This document shows positions 10,301 through 18,971 of a stretch of DNA of 47,307 bases, one piece after another. Source of the stretch: Prevotellaceae bacterium. Lineage in GTDB: Bacteria; Bacteroidota; Bacteroidia; Bacteroidales; Paludibacteraceae. The stretch spans positions 1 to 47,307 of the forward strand of contig JACJXJ010000011.1 of the NCBI GenBank assembly GCA_020636695.1, written 5' to 3'. Numbering within the stretch: position 1 is the first letter of the stretch; every line of letters begins with the position of its first letter. A program made the translations under genes and the position numbers. The notes under the pieces are model-generated. The model had not been told where the DNA came from, did no database searches, and worked only from the letters and a program-made list of their open reading frames with translations.

Positions 10301-13300
10301 ACAGTAACAGTTATTCCTCAACCAGTGATTACCGTTACTGGTAACACCAATGTATGTGCTGGAGGTAGTACTACATTAACAGCTTCGTGTCCAAATGCAG
10401 TTTCATACAGTTGGAGTAATGGTGGATCTATGGCTTCAACAACCGTTAGTCCAACCACCAATACTACCTATACCGTAACAGTGGTTACGGTTGGTGGATG
10501 TACAGCCACTAAATCTGTGCCTGTAACAGTTTCGGCATTACCAACTCCGCAAATTTCGGCAGTGAATTCTATTTGTGCAGGTGAAACAGTAACATTAACA
10601 GCGTCTTTGTCTGGCGGTGGTGCAGCAGCATATTCTTGGAATACTGGCGCAACTACGCCAAGTATTACCGTAAAACCAACTACGGCAACTACTTATACGG
10701 TTACTGCTACAAATGCAGCTGGTTGTCAGAATAGCGTGTCACACACTGTGGCAGTAAATCCATTACCAATTGCAACGATAACTGGTCCAAATGTTACTTG
10801 TTCGGGCGAACAAGTACGTTTGATAGCTTCTGGCGCAGGTACTGGTGGTACTTATTTATGGAGTAATGGTTTTTCTACTCAAGATATTTATGTTCAACCA
10901 AATCAAACAACTACGTACGAAGTTACAGTAACAAATTCTACTGGTTGTTCGACTAAGATTCAACATACAGTAACTGTTTCTGCTAAACCGGCAGCAATGA
11001 TTACTGGTCCTACTCATATATGTGTTGGCTCTCCTGTGACTTTAGTCGCTTCTGGTGGAACAACCTATACGTGGAGTACAGGTGCTACAGGCGCTAGTAT
11101 TTCTGTAAATCCTCCTGCCACTAGAACTTATTCTGTGACGGTTACAAATGCGAGTGGATGTGATACAACCATTAATCATACAGTAAATGTATTACCAGCT
11201 CCAGAACCAACTATTATTGGTGACTTTATCATTTGTTTGGGCGAATCAACTACGTTAACTGTGGCTGAAAATTTCAACACATACAGATGGAATACTGGTG
11301 CTACGTCGAAATCTATTACCGTCAATCCTCTTTCAACCACTTTATATTCTGTTGAAGTAACAAATGCTGATGGTTGTATCGGTCAAGCTCAACGTAGCGT
11401 TGTGGTAAATGACTTACCAGTTGCTACAATTGCAGCTAGTTCAACTGCTGTTTGCGAAGGTCAAAGTGTTACTTTGACGGCTAACGGTGCAGGTGTTGGT
11501 GGTTCTTATCGTTGGAGTACAGGTGAGGTTCAACAAAGTATTACGTTGAATAACTTATTAACCAATACAACTGTTTCTGTTGTAGCTATTGCTAGTGGAG
11601 GTTGTGAAAGCCTTCCTGTTCAACAAGAAATTACAGTAAGTACGTTGCCAAATCCATCTATTGCTGGTGGTAGTAGCGTATGTCAAGGAGGAACTTTACA
11701 ATTGGTTGCTTCAGACCCAGATCCGAATGTGACATTTGTATGGAATGATGGAACAGTAGGTGGCACATTGGTAGTAAGTGCTGCTGGTACTTACACTGTA
11801 ACTGCTACTAATGCGGGTGGTTGTACGGCGCAGGCTTCTAAAACAGTGGCGGTGGCACCACTTCCTACACCAACTATTACAGCTTCTATTGTAGGAACTG
11901 CGGAAGCTGGAGAGATGATTTGTGCTGGTGAAGCTGTACGCTTGACTGCTCTTCCTGCAGGCGATTATACTTATTTGTGGAACACAGGTGAAACTTCATC
12001 ACAAATTATTCAAAATCCTGTAGCTACTACAACTTATTCCGTTACAGTAACAAGTGATGCTGGTTGTAGTGCTGTGGCTGAAATAACCATTCGTGTTAAT
12101 GAGTTTGTTCAAATACAAACTCCATCAACGGATGTTTGTACTAATGTCCCATTTGTATTAAGTGCTGTTGGTGATAATCTTACTCAATTCTTGTGGAGTA
12201 CTGGCGAAACAACGCCTAACATTACCGCAACCTTAACCACACCTGGTGTTCATGGTTATTGGGTGGAAGCACGTAATACGAAGGATTGTATCAGTCGTGC
12301 AACAATGGATATTACAGCGTATGAATTACCAAATGATTTACAAATCATAGGACCAGCTGATGTCTGTGTGAATTCTCCTGCTACATTATCTGTTGTAGGT
12401 AGTGTTGGTCCAACTGTGACTTATTTATGGAGTCCGGGTGGCCAAACCACTTCAACTATTACAGTTACTCCTTCGGTTGCTGGCTTGCAAACTTATTCTT
12501 GCCAAGTTACTACTCAAGGTGGCTGTGTTAAGAGTTTAACGCATACGATTAACGCCATTGAATTACCACAATTAACTGTAACAGGTGATAATTCTATTTG
12601 TCAAGGAACATCAACGACTTTAACCGTAGCGTGTGCTTCAGGTTGTGTTCCTGGTACAACGTTTGTTTGGTCTAATGGTGGAACAGGCACTACTATTACA
12701 GTATCGCCTACTGTTACAACAACTTATACGGTAACAGCTCGTACGCCTTTTGGATGTACTACAGCTGCAAATTATCCTGTAACAGTGATTCCAGCTCCAC
12801 AACCAACCATTACACCTAATCCTACGGTGATTTGTTTGGATGAATTTGGAATTGCAGAGGATGATTTGATTTTGACAGGTCCAGCTTTAGACATTAATGG
12901 AAATCCATATTTGGCTCACGAATGGACTACTACTGATGCACCTGCGTTTGTGTTGGGTACTTCGGCTGTATTAAATTTACCAAAAGCTGGTATTACGTCT
13001 ACTCGTACTTATGTGTTGAAAGTGACTACACAAGATGGCTGTATTGGTACAGTAAATCGTCAAGTGGCTGTTAGCGCTAAACCATCTGTTGCTATTTCAG
13101 GTGAAGATAAAGTGTGCCAAGGTAAATCGTTAGTATTAAAAGCGGTTAATCCAGTGAATGTAAATCGTTACGAATGGACGGCTAATGATAATCCAGCTCT
13201 TATATTGGCAACTACGGCTACGGCTACAGTTTGGCCAACCGCAACGGCTAATCAATTTACATTAACTGTATACAATGATGCAAATTGTTCATTCGAAACG

Positions 13301-16300
13301 TCGCATACAGTAACTATTTTACCAGTTCCTGTTCCAAACATTACTGCCGATAACAATCCTATTTGTTCTGGCGATACAGTTGTGTTAACAGCTTCTGGTG
13401 GTGGCCCTGGCGCTCTTTACGAATGGGGCGATGGAACTGTTGGACAAACACTTCAGGTTAATGCTTTGAAATCTACAACTACTTATACGGTAACAATCAC
13501 CAATAGTAATGGTTGTGTGGAATCGGGTAACTTACAAGTCGTTGTTAATGAATTACCAGAATTGAGTATTAATGGTGCTACTACGGTTTGTGTTGGCGAC
13601 AGTGTTTTATTGGTTGTTTCTGATGCTAATGGCTTACCAAATACTTATCGTTGGAGTTCTTCTGCAAGTACTGGTAATCAAATTTGGGTTAAACCAACAG
13701 ATGTGAATAATCCAACCACATATTGGGTAGAATCTACCGATGTGAATACTTGTAAATCAACACGCGTATATCACTCTATTCAAGCCTATGCTAAACCAAT
13801 TGCTACGGTTGCTGGTGATAGATATTTGTGTGCTGGCGAACAAACTACATTGATAGCCTCTGGCGGTACTAAGTTTAAATGGAGTAATAATGCTCAAACA
13901 TCACAAATTACGACTCCAGTTTATACTGTGCCTGGTAATTATATGTTCTGGGTGGATGTTTATAATGAAGCTAATTGCGTAACCCGTGATACGGTTTATG
14001 TTCAAGTTTCAGCGTTGCCATCTGCTTCTGTTACCTTCTTAGAAGGTGGATCAACTATTTGCCAAGGTGAAACGATTAAATTCCAAGGTGTAGCTTCACC
14101 AGCTGGTCCTATTTATAATTATTTGTGGACATCAAATAATCCGTCTGAAGTAATTGACCCAGTGGCAGCAACTCAACCGCAAATTACATTCAAACCGCAA
14201 ATTAATACAACTTATTATTTAACGGTTACGAATACCACAACAGGCTGTGCTCGTACCGTTGCGCAAGCAATAGTGGTTAAACCTAAACCTGCTGTTACTT
14301 TAGATGTAACTACATCAGGTGCTGGAACCGATAGTATTTGCGAAGGTCAAAGTGTAACATTACGTGTGTTAGGTGGTACAGCTTCTTATACATATGTATG
14401 GACTAAAAATGGAGCTCTATTTGCTGTTGGTGTTTCTACTATTACTGATACGCCAAACGCTGGTAATTTCACTTATGAAGTTCAGGTAACAGATCCAGCA
14501 ACAGGTTGTTCTACTGCTACCGACGATTTAGTCTACAAGGTAAATGTAGCTGCTATTGCTCAACCCACTATTAATGGATTAATTACGGGTGGTGAAACTA
14601 TTTGCGAAGGTGAAACGGTTACACTTACTGGCAATGCTGGTGGTTATACTTATCGTTGGGAATCAGATCCTACGGGGGCAATTCCAGCTGGAACTACTAT
14701 TAATGTGGCACCAATAGTAACCACTACATATAAATTAATCGCACGTAATGCCACTGGTTGTGAACGTGAGGCAACATATGTAATCACAGTAACGCCAAAA
14801 CCACATATTACTATGACATCATCGTTGACTGGAACAAATCCAATTATTTGTGCTGGTGAAAAAGTAACCTTGTCATTATCTGGTACAACAACTGGCTTAA
14901 CTTACGTGTGGACGTATAACGGTGCTGTTATTGCTACCGATGTTACAACTATTACGCATGAACCATTGGCTCCAATTAGCGAATATAAAGTAGTTGTAAC
15001 TAATACTTCTGGTTGCTCGACAGGTGATAATGAATTGGTATATACGGTCAATGTGAATCCAGTTCCATCTCCAACCATTACGCTTACAAGTGGTAATGAT
15101 ACTATTTGTGAAGGTGACCCAGTGATATTAACAGCTAATGAACATCAACAAGCAGGCTACTCTTATATGTGGATTTCTAGTACGCCTACAGATGTGATGC
15201 AACCAAATGAATACGGTGAAGAAATAACCGTATATCCTATCGCAACAACAACGTATTCTTATACTGTTACAGATAATTTAACTGGCTGTTCTCGTCAAGC
15301 ACAACAACGTATTGTTGTAAATGCTAAACCGAATGTGACGATAGCTGGTTCTGTGACAGGTTCGAATCCAACTATTTGCGAAGGTTCACCAATTACGGTT
15401 AGTGTTACTGGTGCAAACTTGACAGGATTGACATTTGAATGGAAAAAAGATGGAAATCCAATGGTAGAAACGACATCATCGATTACGGATATGCCTGCTG
15501 CAGGAACACATACTTACAATGTTGTTGTACGTAGTGCTGTTGGCTGTTCTTCGTCAGTTGCGGGTTTATCATATACAGTCAAAGTCACACCAGTTCCAAC
15601 TCCAACTATTGTGGCTCAAGATGGTGACGGCAATGTTTTAGTAGCACCAGTTTGTCCTGGTTCTGAAGTGACGTTGGTTGGTCCTACTGGTTTGTCATCT
15701 GATTATGCTTATTTGTGGACAACTAATTCGGGTGAAGTGATTTCTAATCCAACTCAATCGAGTGTGAAAGTAAATCCACAAGTAACCACTACGTACACGT
15801 TGCGCATAACTAACACATCAACGCCGGCACAATGTTACCGAGAAGTGACTAAAGTGGTAGATGTACATGTTATGCCAACTATTGCGGTAACATCTTCGGC
15901 GGCTACCGTAACTCCTGATGGTTCCGCTATCTGTAAAGGTGAACGTATTACGCTTACCGTAAAAGCGGCTGATGGTACAGCTTTGGCACCGACTAAATAT
16001 AGTTTTGCATGGGTGGCTTCTACAGGTGCAGCTATAGCTGGAAATACCTCGGCTGCTATTCAGGTAACGCCTGATACTACCACGACCTATACGGTTACTG
16101 TAACAAATAAAGTGACCTTCTGTAAGGTTGCTACGGTTCATAAAGTGACTGTAATGACTATTCCAACAGATATCACGATTGTACCTTCTCTAGCAAATCC
16201 TGTTTGTGCCTTGACACCAGTCACACTTACAGCTTCGTACAAAGATGGTTTGTCGTATCGTTGGACTGATAGTGATGGTAACGAGTTAATTAATAATGGT

Positions 16301-17461
16301 AGCGATGTCATTGTTAATGGTAATAAGTTAACGGTGAAACCAACACGAAATACAACCTATTATGTTCAAGTGTCGAACTTGGCAGGTTGTGCTACTTCGG
16401 TTAACTATTCAGTGGTGGTGAATCCATTACCAACGTTGACAGTGAGCGGTCCTACTTTGTTCTGCTTAGGTGATGTTGGTGGCTCATTCACTTTGGTAGC
16501 TACTACTAACCCAGCTAACGCAGTAGTGACATGGGTTTATGGTAATGAAACCAAAACAGGAACAACGTTAACTATTTCTCCATCCACTGCTGGTATGATG
16601 AACTTCCGTGTAACCGCAACCAATACTTTGACAGGTTGTGTATCATCCGAAGTACTTCATTCGGTATCTGTTGCAGGTGTACCTGAAAATACAGAACTGA
16701 AAGTAATATCATCAACTTCAGGTGAGGCTTGTGTGGATAATGTGGTTAAATTAGAAGCTACGTATGGTTTCACACGTTACGATTTTGGTAAAACTGATGG
16801 TACTATTTATACTGTTCTACAATCAAGCAATGTGAACATATTCGAGAATTTACCACACACACAAGGTACTGTAACTTATTTTGTGGATATTTATAACGAA
16901 GCTGGTTGTAAAGTACGTAAAGAGTTACCTGTACAGGTAAATCCAATTCCAAGCAATATAACCGTAGATGCGAGTGGAGCTAATATATTCGATAAAACCA
17001 CTACATCGGTTATGATTTGTGAAGGAGATTCTGTGATACTAGCAGCTCAAGATGCCGATACTGGTCACAATACGTATTCATGGACTGATACCGATGGTAA
17101 AGTTTGGGGTACAAGTCAATCAATTAAAGTTGGTCCACGTTTGACCACAACTTATTATTTGACGGTGACTAATAATAGTGGATGTTCACTAGTAAAATCA
17201 TACGAAGTACGTGTTACACCGATGGATAAAATTACAGTAACCGCTAGTAAAAATGAAATTTGCGAAGGTAGTGGTGATGCCGTCGTTTTACGTGCATCTG
17301 GATCTCCTACTGGTTCGTACATGTGGACTTCGAATGAAGGCAAGCAATGGTTTAATTCAACGTCTATTACGGTTTACCCAGAAGTTGATGGAACCGATTA
17401 TATAGTAGAAGCTACTTCAAGTACCGATAATCGTTGTTCTAGTACGCTACTGCTCATGTAG
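4370..17461 (+). CDS. Giant T9SS-exported Ig-like repeat protein (main part, frame breaks at about 17446)
   Basis: The 4,363 residues begin with a signal peptide (hydrophobic residues 8-24, likely cut after SVTA). The rest is about 56 tandem Ig-like repeats of roughly 70-90 residues. A typical repeat runs: PxPTISG, a CxG motif, TLTASGG, a YLWSTGATT segment, SITVSPxTTTTYTVTVT, then a second Cys in NGC. The two cysteines sit where Ig-fold B and F strands are normally bridged. Such arrays are common in Bacteroidota adhesins and gliding or surface proteins. Repeat 1 has its first Cys (C36) but no second. Repeats 45-50 form a two-repeat higher-order unit. The stop at 17459-17461 is probably artefactual: restoring one G in ACG(G)CT at 17446 continues the pattern through 18935, for about 4,855 residues in all. 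Substrate and ligand are unknown. Confidence 0.9.
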   Translation: MNRLQSSFIILVIVFLGFVQSVTAQTLTANPATPVCSGTPVTLTATGGASYIWSTGEIGSAIVVTPAVSTHYEVIVKDASEVAIDTLTLDVTVLPLPTISIDSDPSVCAGQPITLTALGTGTFLWKNGSTASSITVNPVTDTEYWVEITDANGCKNRAYKTIQVNALPTVSISGPTEVCIGGTVSLVANGGVGFLWDDPLAKTTKTLTVKPLVTTTYTCQISDANGCMSIASHTVNVTPALTPTISGINQICVGGNTILTAYPAGASYEWNNNATTRSITVSPGVTTDYTVIVTKDGCTASATQTITVNQKPTPQIAGQNTICRGEMTTLTASAVEPGSYSYLWNTGATTADIQVAPLTTTSYSVTVTNQTTGCSNSTTQIVTVDASANPTISGPATVCSGSSITLTASAGASHLWDDDLASGSQSIDVSPTSDRIYTVWVTNAAGCTYSATHSVTVTDAPGTIISGIHTICKGGSTTLTAPAGDSYSWSNGSTQPSITVTPASTTDYYVDVTKGSCVVRATQQVTVNEPIPATITGLNSICGNASTGITLTASAGTDYLWSTGETTPSISVSPASSTVYSVTVTDNNGCTSNASHLVSVTPLPNLTITGATTVCEGNPIVLTVSGAPAGSTYLWSDATNAVSMTTTATTTQTYTVDVTTNGCTQTLSQNVTVVPLPTGVITGIFTICQGSTTTLTAPAGGVSYYWETTGETTRSITTDPLFGNQTYKVKIVYAGGCEQNLTQDVTVVNPPTGTITGTTDICLDEEVNLTVTAPDAVDYTWSNGVVGSSIMSDVPTTAGVKTYWVDITNATGCTSRIIQNVNVVAKPSATVVGPTSFCLGETLTLTANGGTSYVWSTGETTQSISPVINATTLFTVTVKNASGCETTVTHSVTANPLPVASISGDLDICVGESTTLTAVGGGAGGSYNWDHGAATASVTVSPTTDTEYIVTVTDAKGCKAEARATVRVYAKPNPTISGDVSICLGESATLTANTGTAWFWTPGGATTQSINVTPSATTTYAVEVTGLGGCKATANHTVTIKDPVVGTVSGPTTSCAGEVVTLIANGGQTYRWDDNVMDGATLVVSPNATTTYYVNITGSNGCVTRVGHTVTVNPKPTIGVSGNLNICKGASTTLTASGGVSYLWNTGVNTASITVNPLVNTPYTVTVTDAKGCTNTKTVDVTVTDIPVANITGTNAVCEGSSTTLTASGGASYLWSTGATTSSVTVSPLTTTTYTVVATTGSCVSDPFPYTVTVTPKPIIGLTGDSEICEGETAVVTATGGDTYVWSTGQTGASITTAPLNATTVLTVTATKGGCTNTAQQTIVVNKKPVITIYGDLDLCAGEQTTLTATAGQSYLWSNGATTQSITLTPLADTNVSVQVTDNKGCVGQASVNVLVHALPTAGIVTNTGLSSVCRGKELILTASGGTSYVWETGERTASITVSPLTETTYRVQAFGDGGCSTTAQITIQVLDLPTASVTGPLVGCAGDNITLTASAGTDWLWSTGATTQTITIVAPPVGRTEYTVEVFNAAGCSSTAMHAVVISALPNAAINGDLDICVGESTILTASGGDTYLWDDGSTGATRTVTPASTQSYSVTATKNGCSKTVSVTVNVNALPTPSISGTADICNGQSSLLTANGGGSYYRWSTGQAGPAMTSILVSPNTTTVYEVEVTNASGCKNTAQFEVRVTQVAAPTISAPKLTICAGESVTLTSSAAPFYQWSSNAGASLNSQSVTVSPTTTTTYTVTTTNNLGCISSASITINVIALPTPTITGNNKVCLGSSTTLTANGGVSYRWNTGATTQSINVSPTDNTTYSVVATNAQGCENTIPVTFTVQVNPTPTVSILGVARICRGTSTVLQATGGVGFLWADGRTTQSITVSPSTTTTYTCTITDNNGCSAQAMWTVTVDDIPVPSIVGSTTICAGASTTLTASGGNAYEWSGGAVGNNASLTVTPATTTTYTVKVTNANGCFATKDVTVTVIPQPVITVTGNTNVCAGGSTTLTASCPNAVSYSWSNGGSMASTTVSPTTNTTYTVTVVTVGGCTATKSVPVTVSALPTPQISAVNSICAGETVTLTASLSGGGAAAYSWNTGATTPSITVKPTTATTYTVTATNAAGCQNSVSHTVAVNPLPIATITGPNVTCSGEQVRLIASGAGTGGTYLWSNGFSTQDIYVQPNQTTTYEVTVTNSTGCSTKIQHTVTVSAKPAAMITGPTHICVGSPVTLVASGGTTYTWSTGATGASISVNPPATRTYSVTVTNASGCDTTINHTVNVLPAPEPTIIGDFIICLGESTTLTVAENFNTYRWNTGATSKSITVNPLSTTLYSVEVTNADGCIGQAQRSVVVNDLPVATIAASSTAVCEGQSVTLTANGAGVGGSYRWSTGEVQQSITLNNLLTNTTVSVVAIASGGCESLPVQQEITVSTLPNPSIAGGSSVCQGGTLQLVASDPDPNVTFVWNDGTVGGTLVVSAAGTYTVTATNAGGCTAQASKTVAVAPLPTPTITASIVGTAEAGEMICAGEAVRLTALPAGDYTYLWNTGETSSQIIQNPVATTTYSVTVTSDAGCSAVAEITIRVNEFVQIQTPSTDVCTNVPFVLSAVGDNLTQFLWSTGETTPNITATLTTPGVHGYWVEARNTKDCISRATMDITAYELPNDLQIIGPADVCVNSPATLSVVGSVGPTVTYLWSPGGQTTSTITVTPSVAGLQTYSCQVTTQGGCVKSLTHTINAIELPQLTVTGDNSICQGTSTTLTVACASGCVPGTTFVWSNGGTGTTITVSPTVTTTYTVTARTPFGCTTAANYPVTVIPAPQPTITPNPTVICLDEFGIAEDDLILTGPALDINGNPYLAHEWTTTDAPAFVLGTSAVLNLPKAGITSTRTYVLKVTTQDGCIGTVNRQVAVSAKPSVAISGEDKVCQGKSLVLKAVNPVNVNRYEWTANDNPALILATTATATVWPTATANQFTLTVYNDANCSFETSHTVTILPVPVPNITADNNPICSGDTVVLTASGGGPGALYEWGDGTVGQTLQVNALKSTTTYTVTITNSNGCVESGNLQVVVNELPELSINGATTVCVGDSVLLVVSDANGLPNTYRWSSSASTGNQIWVKPTDVNNPTTYWVESTDVNTCKSTRVYHSIQAYAKPIATVAGDRYLCAGEQTTLIASGGTKFKWSNNAQTSQITTPVYTVPGNYMFWVDVYNEANCVTRDTVYVQVSALPSASVTFLEGGSTICQGETIKFQGVASPAGPIYNYLWTSNNPSEVIDPVAATQPQITFKPQINTTYYLTVTNTTTGCARTVAQAIVVKPKPAVTLDVTTSGAGTDSICEGQSVTLRVLGGTASYTYVWTKNGALFAVGVSTITDTPNAGNFTYEVQVTDPATGCSTATDDLVYKVNVAAIAQPTINGLITGGETICEGETVTLTGNAGGYTYRWESDPTGAIPAGTTINVAPIVTTTYKLIARNATGCEREATYVITVTPKPHITMTSSLTGTNPIICAGEKVTLSLSGTTTGLTYVWTYNGAVIATDVTTITHEPLAPISEYKVVVTNTSGCSTGDNELVYTVNVNPVPSPTITLTSGNDTICEGDPVILTANEHQQAGYSYMWISSTPTDVMQPNEYGEEITVYPIATTTYSYTVTDNLTGCSRQAQQRIVVNAKPNVTIAGSVTGSNPTICEGSPITVSVTGANLTGLTFEWKKDGNPMVETTSSITDMPAAGTHTYNVVVRSAVGCSSSVAGLSYTVKVTPVPTPTIVAQDGDGNVLVAPVCPGSEVTLVGPTGLSSDYAYLWTTNSGEVISNPTQSSVKVNPQVTTTYTLRITNTSTPAQCYREVTKVVDVHVMPTIAVTSSAATVTPDGSAICKGERITLTVKAADGTALAPTKYSFAWVASTGAAIAGNTSAAIQVTPDTTTTYTVTVTNKVTFCKVATVHKVTVMTIPTDITIVPSLANPVCALTPVTLTASYKDGLSYRWTDSDGNELINNGSDVIVNGNKLTVKPTRNTTYYVQVSNLAGCATSVNYSVVVNPLPTLTVSGPTLFCLGDVGGSFTLVATTNPANAVVTWVYGNETKTGTTLTISPSTAGMMNFRVTATNTLTGCVSSEVLHSVSVAGVPENTELKVISSTSGEACVDNVVKLEATYGFTRYDFGKTDGTIYTVLQSSNVNIFENLPHTQGTVTYFVDIYNEAGCKVRKELPVQVNPIPSNITVDASGANIFDKTTTSVMICEGDSVILAAQDADTGHNTYSWTDTDGKVWGTSQSIKVGPRLTTTYYLTVTNNSGCSLVKSYEVRVTPMDKITVTASKNEICEGSGDAVVLRASGSPTGSYMWTSNEGKQWFNSTSITVYPEVDGTDYIVEATSSTDNRCSSTLLLM

Positions 17462-18120
17462 AAGTTGTCAAGGTGCCAACAGCAAGTTCTGTTCAAATCA
17501 TTGTTCCTACTGGAACTAATGTTTGTCCAGGTGAAGTAATAACACTTAAAGCTACTAGTCAATATGATAGCGAAGGTGTTTTATATCGTTGGAGTACAGG
17601 CCAAATTGGTAATGAGATTATGGTGACACCTGTTGTGACAACTACTTATTGGGTAATTGCTTCTAATAGATTGCATTGCGAAAATCTATTGGATACAACC
17701 AAGGTTACTATTACGGTATATCCAAAACCAACACCTGCTGTTACTGGTAATTTGGTTGTATACGAAGGACAATCTACAGAACTTACCGCCACTGGTGGTG
17801 TACAATATGAATGGCGTGATGCAGGTGGTTTATTAGTGGGCGAAGATGCGGTTATTCAATTGCAACCAGCTGCTACGACTACTTATTCGTTGACAGCAAT
17901 TGGTGAAAATGGTTGTCGTGCCACTATCCCTGTTACCATTACAGTAGTGCCATTTGAAGCAATCATTACAGGTTTGAACTATTTGTGCTCTGGTAGTTCT
18001 ACTGTGCTCACAGCTAATGGTAGTTTCGAAGAAGGTTATCGTTATATGTGGGTTAAACCTGCAGGTGCTGTTTCACAAAGTGTTACAGTTTCAACACCTG
18101 AACTTACACCGTTCGAGTAA
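17446..18120 (+). CDS. Giant Ig-like repeat protein, continuation in a second frame
   Basis: This frame continues the previous protein without loss: the joint reads CSSTATAHVEVV once one base is restored near 17446. It holds three further repeats, with first motifs NVCPG, VVYEG and YLCSG. The middle one has Tyr where the first Cys should be while its later NGC is kept, so that domain cannot form the usual disulfide. A GTG at 17473 could be read as a start, but there is no signal peptide, and the sequence is mid-domain, so an independent gene is unlikely. The frame ends at 18120, where CTTAC appears instead of the expected CTTTAC (positions 18103-18107). Confidence 0.8.
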   Translation, partial: ATAHVEVVKVPTASSVQIIVPTGTNVCPGEVITLKATSQYDSEGVLYRWSTGQIGNEIMVTPVVTTTYWVIASNRLHCENLLDTTKVTITVYPKPTPAVTGNLVVYEGQSTELTATGGVQYEWRDAGGLLVGEDAVIQLQPAATTTYSLTAIGENGCRATIPVTITVVPFEAIITGLNYLCSGSSTVLTANGSFEEGYRYMWVKPAGAVSQSVTVSTPELTPFE

Positions 18121-18935
18121 CTACACCTTGGGGAACGTCTGATGTGGCTAGTGTGGAAGTATTCTTGTCAGAGTCGCCACAAGCTAAATTTGATGCACCT
18201 CAACCAACTTGTCAAGGTTCTGGTAATGTAGTAGTTCCTTACACTGTATTAGCAGGTAGTCCAACTAACTACTCATTGACATTCAATGCGGCGGCATTAG
18301 CGGCAGGTTTTATCAATGTAGACGAAGCGGCACTTACTAGTACATATATTTCGTTCCCAGCACCAACAATGGCGCCTTATGGCATTTACCAAGTACGCAT
18401 TACATTAACCAATGCTACAGGTTGTCAAAGTGGAGAATATCTCGTATCATTTGGTATTCACCGTGACAACATGATTGTTCAAATGTGGGATGACGTATTG
18501 ATTTGCGATAATAGTAGTCATGAATTTACCGCTTACCAATGGTTTAAAAATAATCAACGCGTAACAGGTGCTTCATTGCAATATTATTCTGAATTGGGTG
18601 GTTTCTATGGTGATTATTATGTGGTGGCTTACACCACCACAGGAGAGGCTATAGCGTCCTGCGTAATCACACTTAACACCAAGCAGAATATTGCTTTGGC
18701 TCCGAGTCCAATTAAATCAAATCAAGTATTGAGAGTGGTAGTGCCATTTACCGAAGACCAATTATTTGGTTCAGAACTTGAAATATTTGATGCTATTGGC
18801 CGTTCAATTTATCGTTCACCTGATGTGAATGGTGAAAATGATGTATTGATACAGTCGCCTCCAGGAGTTTATTTGGTTCGCGTGCGTATGCATACTGGCG
18901 AAGTATTTACGGAAAAATTTGTTGTATCGGAATAA
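18105..18935 (+). CDS. Giant Ig-like repeat protein, C-terminal part with T9SS sorting domain
   Basis: Restoring one T at 18104-18105 joins PELYTVRVTT in frame with the preceding repeats. This part holds a last divergent Cys-containing domain (QPTCQG, later TGCQSG), then a region of the YQWFKNNQ type often found just before sorting domains, and ends in a type A T9SS C-terminal domain. The sorting domain shows LEIFDAIGRSIY, PPGVYLVRV and FTEKFVVSE at the end. In T9SS cargo this domain is cleaved on the cell surface and the protein is attached to lipopolysaccharide or released. The stop is 36 bases before the outer-membrane barrel gene, so an operon is likely. Confidence 0.85.
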   Translation, partial: YTVRVTTPWGTSDVASVEVFLSESPQAKFDAPQPTCQGSGNVVVPYTVLAGSPTNYSLTFNAAALAAGFINVDEAALTSTYISFPAPTMAPYGIYQVRITLTNATGCQSGEYLVSFGIHRDNMIVQMWDDVLICDNSSHEFTAYQWFKNNQRVTGASLQYYSELGGFYGDYYVVAYTTTGEAIASCVITLNTKQNIALAPSPIKSNQVLRVVVPFTEDQLFGSELEIFDAIGRSIYRSPDVNGENDVLIQSPPGVYLVRVRMHTGEVFTEKFVVSE

Positions 18936-18971
18936 GCGATGTAAAGTCAAAAAACTGAAAAAGACGCATAT

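Noticed and set aside
15818..16141. Antisense open frame of 107 codons within the giant gene
   Set aside because: Composition is low-complexity and is explained by the reverse reading of Thr- and Val-rich codons; no start signals or family features.
4370..17461. The tandem repeats as a CRISPR array or DNA satellite
   Set aside because: The repeats are conserved as protein but vary in codons, keep one open frame, and vary in length from about 70 to 90 residues; there are no equal spacers.
17473..18120. An independent short gene with a GTG start
   Set aside because: It starts mid-domain, has no signal peptide and continues the upstream repeat pattern after repair of one base.
17446..18144. 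Programmed ribosomal frameshifting in the giant gene
   Set aside because: No slippery heptamer with a downstream structure is seen at either joint, both shifts are in the same sense as simple lost bases, and unrelated genes show the same kind of break.
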